Positions 7,487 to 9,546 of a DNA stretch of 9,546 nt are shown here, piece after piece; positions within the stretch are counted from its first letter, which is position 1; every line of letters starts with the position of its first letter. The DNA lies in NCBI GenBank assembly GCA_023701085.1, contig JAMPXR010000066.1, positions 1-9,546 on the forward strand, in the 5' to 3' direction. The notes beneath the pieces are model-generated. The model did not search any database. It was not told the origin of the DNA and was given only the letters and a program-made list of their open reading frames with translations. The DNA is from Ramlibacter sp. (lineage in GTDB: Bacteria; Pseudomonadota; Gammaproteobacteria; Burkholderiales; Burkholderiaceae_C). The position numbers were made by a program, and so were the translations under genes.

Positions 7487-7529
7487 TCGAGGCGCGGCCC
7501 ACGCCACGCGCGAAAGACAGCGCCGCGAG

Positions 7530-7550
7530 CGGGCCCGGAACGCGGGCCTG
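7530..7550 (-). terminator. GC-rich stem-loop after the BamE-like gene
   Basis: GGCCCG (7532-7537) and CGGGCC (7543-7548) form a six-pair stem around a five-base loop, extendable by a G-U and a C-G pair. It starts about 20 bases after the stop of the BamE-like gene on the minus strand. No run of U follows, so it is at best a weak or factor-assisted terminator, or an mRNA-stabilising 3' end. It would partly insulate the hyf operon from the upstream gene. Confidence 0.3.
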
Positions 7551-7570
7551 GTCCGGCGGTCGCCTTCGGG

Positions 7571-8086
7571 TCAGCGCCCGCCGCGGTTCTCCGTCGCTTC
7601 CGGATCGGGCGCCGAACTGGTGCGCAGCACGCGGTAGTCCGGGTTGAACCACACCGTGAACACCATCGACGTGTTGGGCGGCTGCATGTAGCGCCAGTCC
7701 CAGGCGACCTCGTTCTTCAGGTCGTAGCGGACGGTCTTCATCGGCTTGCCCAGGAGGCGCCGCACCTCCTCCATCATCATCCCCGGCTGCACCTTGGCGA
7801 AGTTGGTGGGATTGAGCACCTGGCGCAGCGAGCTCATCTTGCCGTCGGGCCCGATGCCGATCATGTAATTCTGGTGGCCCGAGGGCTGCCGGTTGTACTC
7901 GAAGATGCGCTCGCCGCCGGGAGCGTCCCAGATGTTCTCCGGCTGGCCGAAGCGGGCGCGCACGTCCGCTTCGGTGGACACGCCTTCTTCGAGTTCGCGA
8001 ATGCGCTGGGGATCGCAGGCCGTCAGCAGCGGCACCGCCAGCGCGGCCAGCGCCAGTGCGAGGATTCTCAAGGAAGCGGCAGTCAT
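7571..8086 (-). CDS. BamE/OmlA (SmpA)-like outer-membrane lipoprotein
   Basis: A 171-residue lipoprotein with a type II signal peptide: a hydrophobic stretch at 6-21, then the lipobox LTAC with lipidated C24 and Asp at +2. An Asp at +2 can act as an inner-membrane retention signal in enterobacteria, but the rule is less reliable elsewhere. The mature part carries the SmpA/OmlA motif twice: G35 through VRARFGQP (to P49) and again PGMMMEEVRRLLGKP (101-115). The second is followed by a stretch with WDWRY (129-133) and VFTVWF (142-147), the beta-sheet pattern of BamE. BamE is a small accessory lipoprotein of the BAM complex that inserts outer-membrane beta-barrels. This protein is longer than E. 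coli BamE (113 residues) because of the doubled motif, so it may be a BamE-like paralogue and not BamE itself. The ATG at 8086 has no strong ribosome binding site. It is transcribed away from the DUF3460-scpA genes. Confidence 0.8.
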   Translation of the reverse strand: MTAASLRILALALAALAVPLLTACDPQRIRELEEGVSTEADVRARFGQPENIWDAPGGERIFEYNRQPSGHQNYMIGIGPDGKMSSLRQVLNPTNFAKVQPGMMMEEVRRLLGKPMKTVRYDLKNEVAWDWRYMQPPNTSMVFTVWFNPDYRVLRTSSAPDPEATENRGGR

Positions 8087-8122
8087 CTCGACGGAAGTAA
8101 AATCGGGCAAAGGAACAAGTCT
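8087..8122. promoter_or_regulatory. Short divergent intergenic region with plus-strand RBS
   Basis: Only 36 bp separate two divergent genes, so at least one promoter must reach into the coding region of the opposite gene. On the plus strand TAAAAT (8098-8103) is a five-of-six match to a -10 element; no good -35 is seen, and the leader would be about 13 bases. AGGAAC at 8111-8116, six bases before the ATG at 8123, is a good ribosome binding site. Confidence 0.4.
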
Positions 8123-8341
8123 ATGTCCATTCTGCTCAAGATCTTCCGCCGGCCCGACTACAACTCGGATGCCACCCAGTTCATCGAGCAACTCAAGGCC
8201 CAGAAGCCCGACCTGGACGCACGGCAGCGCGCCGGCATGGCGATCTTCTGGGACAAGCACGTCGATCGCGAAGCCTGGGGCGAATGGCGCAAGGCGCGCG
8301 TGCCGCAGAAGCCCTACGTGTACCAGACCGAAGTGAAATGA
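8123..8341 (+). CDS. DUF3460 family protein
   Basis: A 72-residue soluble protein, rich in charged and aromatic residues, with no signal peptide or membrane segment. It fits the DUF3460 family of betaproteobacteria: RRPDYNSDATQFIEQLK near the start, QRAGMAIFWDKHVDRE in the middle, and VPQKPYVYQT at the end. The function of the family is unknown. The start is well supported by AGGAAC at 8111-8116. Its stop codon overlaps the scpA start as ATGA, so the two are translated together. That suggests, but does not show, a role linked to chromosome segregation or a shared growth-linked regulation. Confidence 0.88.
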   Translation: MSILLKIFRRPDYNSDATQFIEQLKAQKPDLDARQRAGMAIFWDKHVDREAWGEWRKARVPQKPYVYQTEVK

Positions 8342-9195
8342 CGGACACGGGTGAAGCGACGCTGCCGCAATCGCCGGCAGACGAGCTGTTGCCCGGCATG
8401 CCCGACGTGGTGGACCAGGTGGCGCTGGCACGCTTGTATGGCGAGCCGCTGTTCGCCATGCCGACGGACCTGTACATTCCGCCGGACGCGCTGGAGGTGT
8501 TCCTCGAGGCCTTCGAGGGCCCGCTGGACCTGCTGCTGTACCTCATCCGCAAGCAGAACTTCAACATCCTCGACATCCCCATGGCCGGCGTCACGCGCCA
8601 GTACCTGGAGTACGTCGAGGAGATCCGCGGCCGCAACCTGGAGCTCGCGGCGGAATACCTGCTGATGGCCGCCATGCTGATCGAGATCAAGTCGCGCATG
8701 CTGCTGCCGCCGCGCAAGACCGCCGAGGGCCAGGAACCCGAGGACCCGCGCGCCGAGCTGGTGCGCCGCCTGCTCGAATACGAGCAGATGAAGCTGGCCG
8801 CCGCCCGCCTGAACGAGGTGCCGCAGCTGGGGCGCGACGTGCTGCGCGCGCAGGTCTACATCGAGCAGGCGCTGCAGCCGCGCTTTCCCGAGGTCAACGT
8901 GGTGGACCTGCAGGAAGCCTGGCGCGACATCGTCAAGCGCGCGAGGCTGGTGCAGCACCACAAGATCACGCGCGAGGAGCTGTCGGTGCGCGAGCACATG
9001 AGCATCGTGCTGCGCAAGCTCCAGGGCCGCAGGTTCGTGGAATTCGAGCGGCTGTTCGACCCCGTGCGCGGCGTGCCGGTGCTGATCGTCACCTTCATCG
9101 CGCTGCTCGAGCTCGCCAAAGAGGCTCTCATCGACGTCACCCAGGCCGAGGCTTTCGCCCCGATCTACGTGCGGCTGGCCTACCAGCCTTCCTGA
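8338..9195 (+). CDS. scpA: Segregation and condensation protein A (kleisin)
   Basis: A 285-residue ScpA, the kleisin subunit that bridges the heads of the SMC dimer and, with ScpB, forms the bacterial condensin for chromosome compaction and segregation. The N-terminal SMC-neck-binding helix is seen in FLEAFEGPLDLLLYLIRKQ (55-73), followed by NFNILDIPMAGVTRQYLEYV (74-93) and AAEYLLMAAMLIEIKSRMLLP (104-124). The linker (about 125-200) is acidic then basic, and the C-terminal winged-helix region ends with FIALLELAKEALIDVTQAE (253-271). About 50 residues precede the conserved core, a modest N-terminal extension. The ATG at 8338 overlaps the DUF3460 stop (ATGA). An in-frame start further upstream at 8284 would lie inside DUF3460 and is less likely. 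No scpB follows it directly; nadB comes next after 19 bp. Confidence 0.94.
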   Translation: MTDTGEATLPQSPADELLPGMPDVVDQVALARLYGEPLFAMPTDLYIPPDALEVFLEAFEGPLDLLLYLIRKQNFNILDIPMAGVTRQYLEYVEEIRGRNLELAAEYLLMAAMLIEIKSRMLLPPRKTAEGQEPEDPRAELVRRLLEYEQMKLAAARLNEVPQLGRDVLRAQVYIEQALQPRFPEVNVVDLQEAWRDIVKRARLVQHHKITREELSVREHMSIVLRKLQGRRFVEFERLFDPVRGVPVLIVTFIALLELAKEALIDVTQAEAFAPIYVRLAYQPS

Positions 9196-9214
9196 ACTTT
9201 TGCGGCTTCAAATC

Positions 9215-9546
9215 ATGAACCCAGTCAACCGGGACTTCGACGTGCTGATCGTGGGCAGCGGCCTGGCCGGCCTGTCGGCCGCGCTGCACCTGGCGCCGAC
9301 ACACCGCGTGGCGGTGATCACCAAGCGCTCGATGAGCGACGGCTCCAGCGGGCTGGCGCAGGGCGGCATCGCCGCGGTGCTGCACGAGGCCGACAGCTTC
9401 GCCGCGCACGTGGACGACACGCTGGTGGCCGGCGCGGGGCTGTCGGACCTGGCGGCCACCCGCTTCGTGGTCGAACACGCGCCCGAGAGCATCGCGTGGC
9501 TGCGCAACCTGGGCGTGCCGTTCTCGCAGGAGTCCGGCCACCTGCA
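9215..9546 (+). CDS. nadB: L-aspartate oxidase, N-terminal part (cut by window end)
   Basis: The first 110 residues of an FAD-dependent L-aspartate oxidase, the enzyme that turns L-aspartate into iminoaspartate for quinolinate and NAD synthesis with NadA. Signs are a Rossmann FAD-binding motif DVLIVGSGLAGLSAAL (9-24; G14, G16, G19), ITKRSMSDGSSGLAQGGIAA (35-53) with the conserved S/AQGG segment, HVDDTLVAGAGL (65-76), and LGVPF (99-103). These last segments favour NadB over succinate dehydrogenase or fumarate reductase flavoproteins, which share the fold. The gene continues beyond the window; a complete NadB is about 530 residues. The start is 19 bp after scpA with no clear ribosome binding site, so it may be read from the same transcript. 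NadA, the usual partner, is not visible here. Confidence 0.9.
   Translation, partial: MNPVNRDFDVLIVGSGLAGLSAALHLAPTHRVAVITKRSMSDGSSGLAQGGIAAVLHEADSFAAHVDDTLVAGAGLSDLAATRFVVEHAPESIAWLRNLGVPFSQESGHL

Noticed and set aside
7373..7507. A 45-residue N-terminal extension of HyfB
   Set aside because: The extension is Arg/Pro-rich, contains the candidate operator region and is absent from the HyfB family; the shorter protein has the family's length.
7373..7570. Sigma-54 or FNR site upstream of hyfB, as in some enterobacterial hyf/hyc operons
   Set aside because: I found neither a TGGCAC-N5-TTGC nor a TTGAT-N4-ATCAA pattern on either strand of this gap.
1..9546. tRNA or rRNA genes, CRISPR arrays, insertion sequences or phage genes
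   Set aside because: No regularly spaced repeats, terminal inverted repeats, transposase or RNA-gene signatures were seen; almost all bases belong to ordinary coding genes.

Overview
The window is GC-rich chromosomal DNA with tightly packed genes. It most likely comes from a betaproteobacterium of the order Burkholderiales, and Comamonadaceae-like bacteria are the best fit. That reading rests on the coupled DUF3460-scpA pair, the BamE/OmlA-type lipoprotein with a doubled motif, and the general look of the proteins. It is an inference from remembered family distribution, not a database search.

Region 1 (1-243) holds a small plus-strand lipoprotein gene whose 3' end overlaps the last gene of the main operon tail to tail. 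Region 2 (218-7372) is a six-gene minus-strand operon in the order hyfB-hyfC-hyfE-hyfF-hyfG-hyfI. It encodes a membrane complex of the group 4 hydrogenase / complex I superfamily. HyfB and HyfF are antiporter-like proton channels, HyfC is the NuoH-like membrane anchor, and HyfE is the NuoK-like subunit. HyfG is a fused NuoC/NuoD-like large subunit, and HyfI is the NuoB-like subunit carrying one [4Fe-4S] cluster. Junctions are ATGA overlaps or gaps of 0-8 bp, so the genes are probably translated as one coupled unit. The proton-channel residues and the HyfI cluster ligands are intact. The large subunit, however, has lost three of the four cysteines that hold the NiFe centre: CGxC reads CGDS, and the C-terminal DPCxSC reads NLSYSG. 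The complex is therefore most likely not a hydrogenase but an energy-converting hydrogenase-related (Ehr-type) complex of unknown reaction. No HyfA- or HyfH-type ferredoxin subunit, formate dehydrogenase or hydrogenase maturation gene is present in the window.

Region 3 (7373-7570) is the intergenic region ahead of hyfB. It carries a perfect ATCGT-AAT-ACGAT inverted repeat that looks like a repressor operator, and a GC-rich hairpin just after the preceding gene.

Region 4 (7571-9546) is housekeeping. A BamE/OmlA-like outer-membrane lipoprotein (minus strand) diverges, across only 36 bp, from a plus-strand group: a DUF3460 protein, ScpA (condensin kleisin, coupled by an ATGA overlap) and the start of nadB (L-aspartate oxidase), which is cut by the window edge.

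The item most worth following up is the Ehr-like complex: its vacated NiFe site, a CHCH motif expected nearby, its missing electron-input module and its candidate operator.
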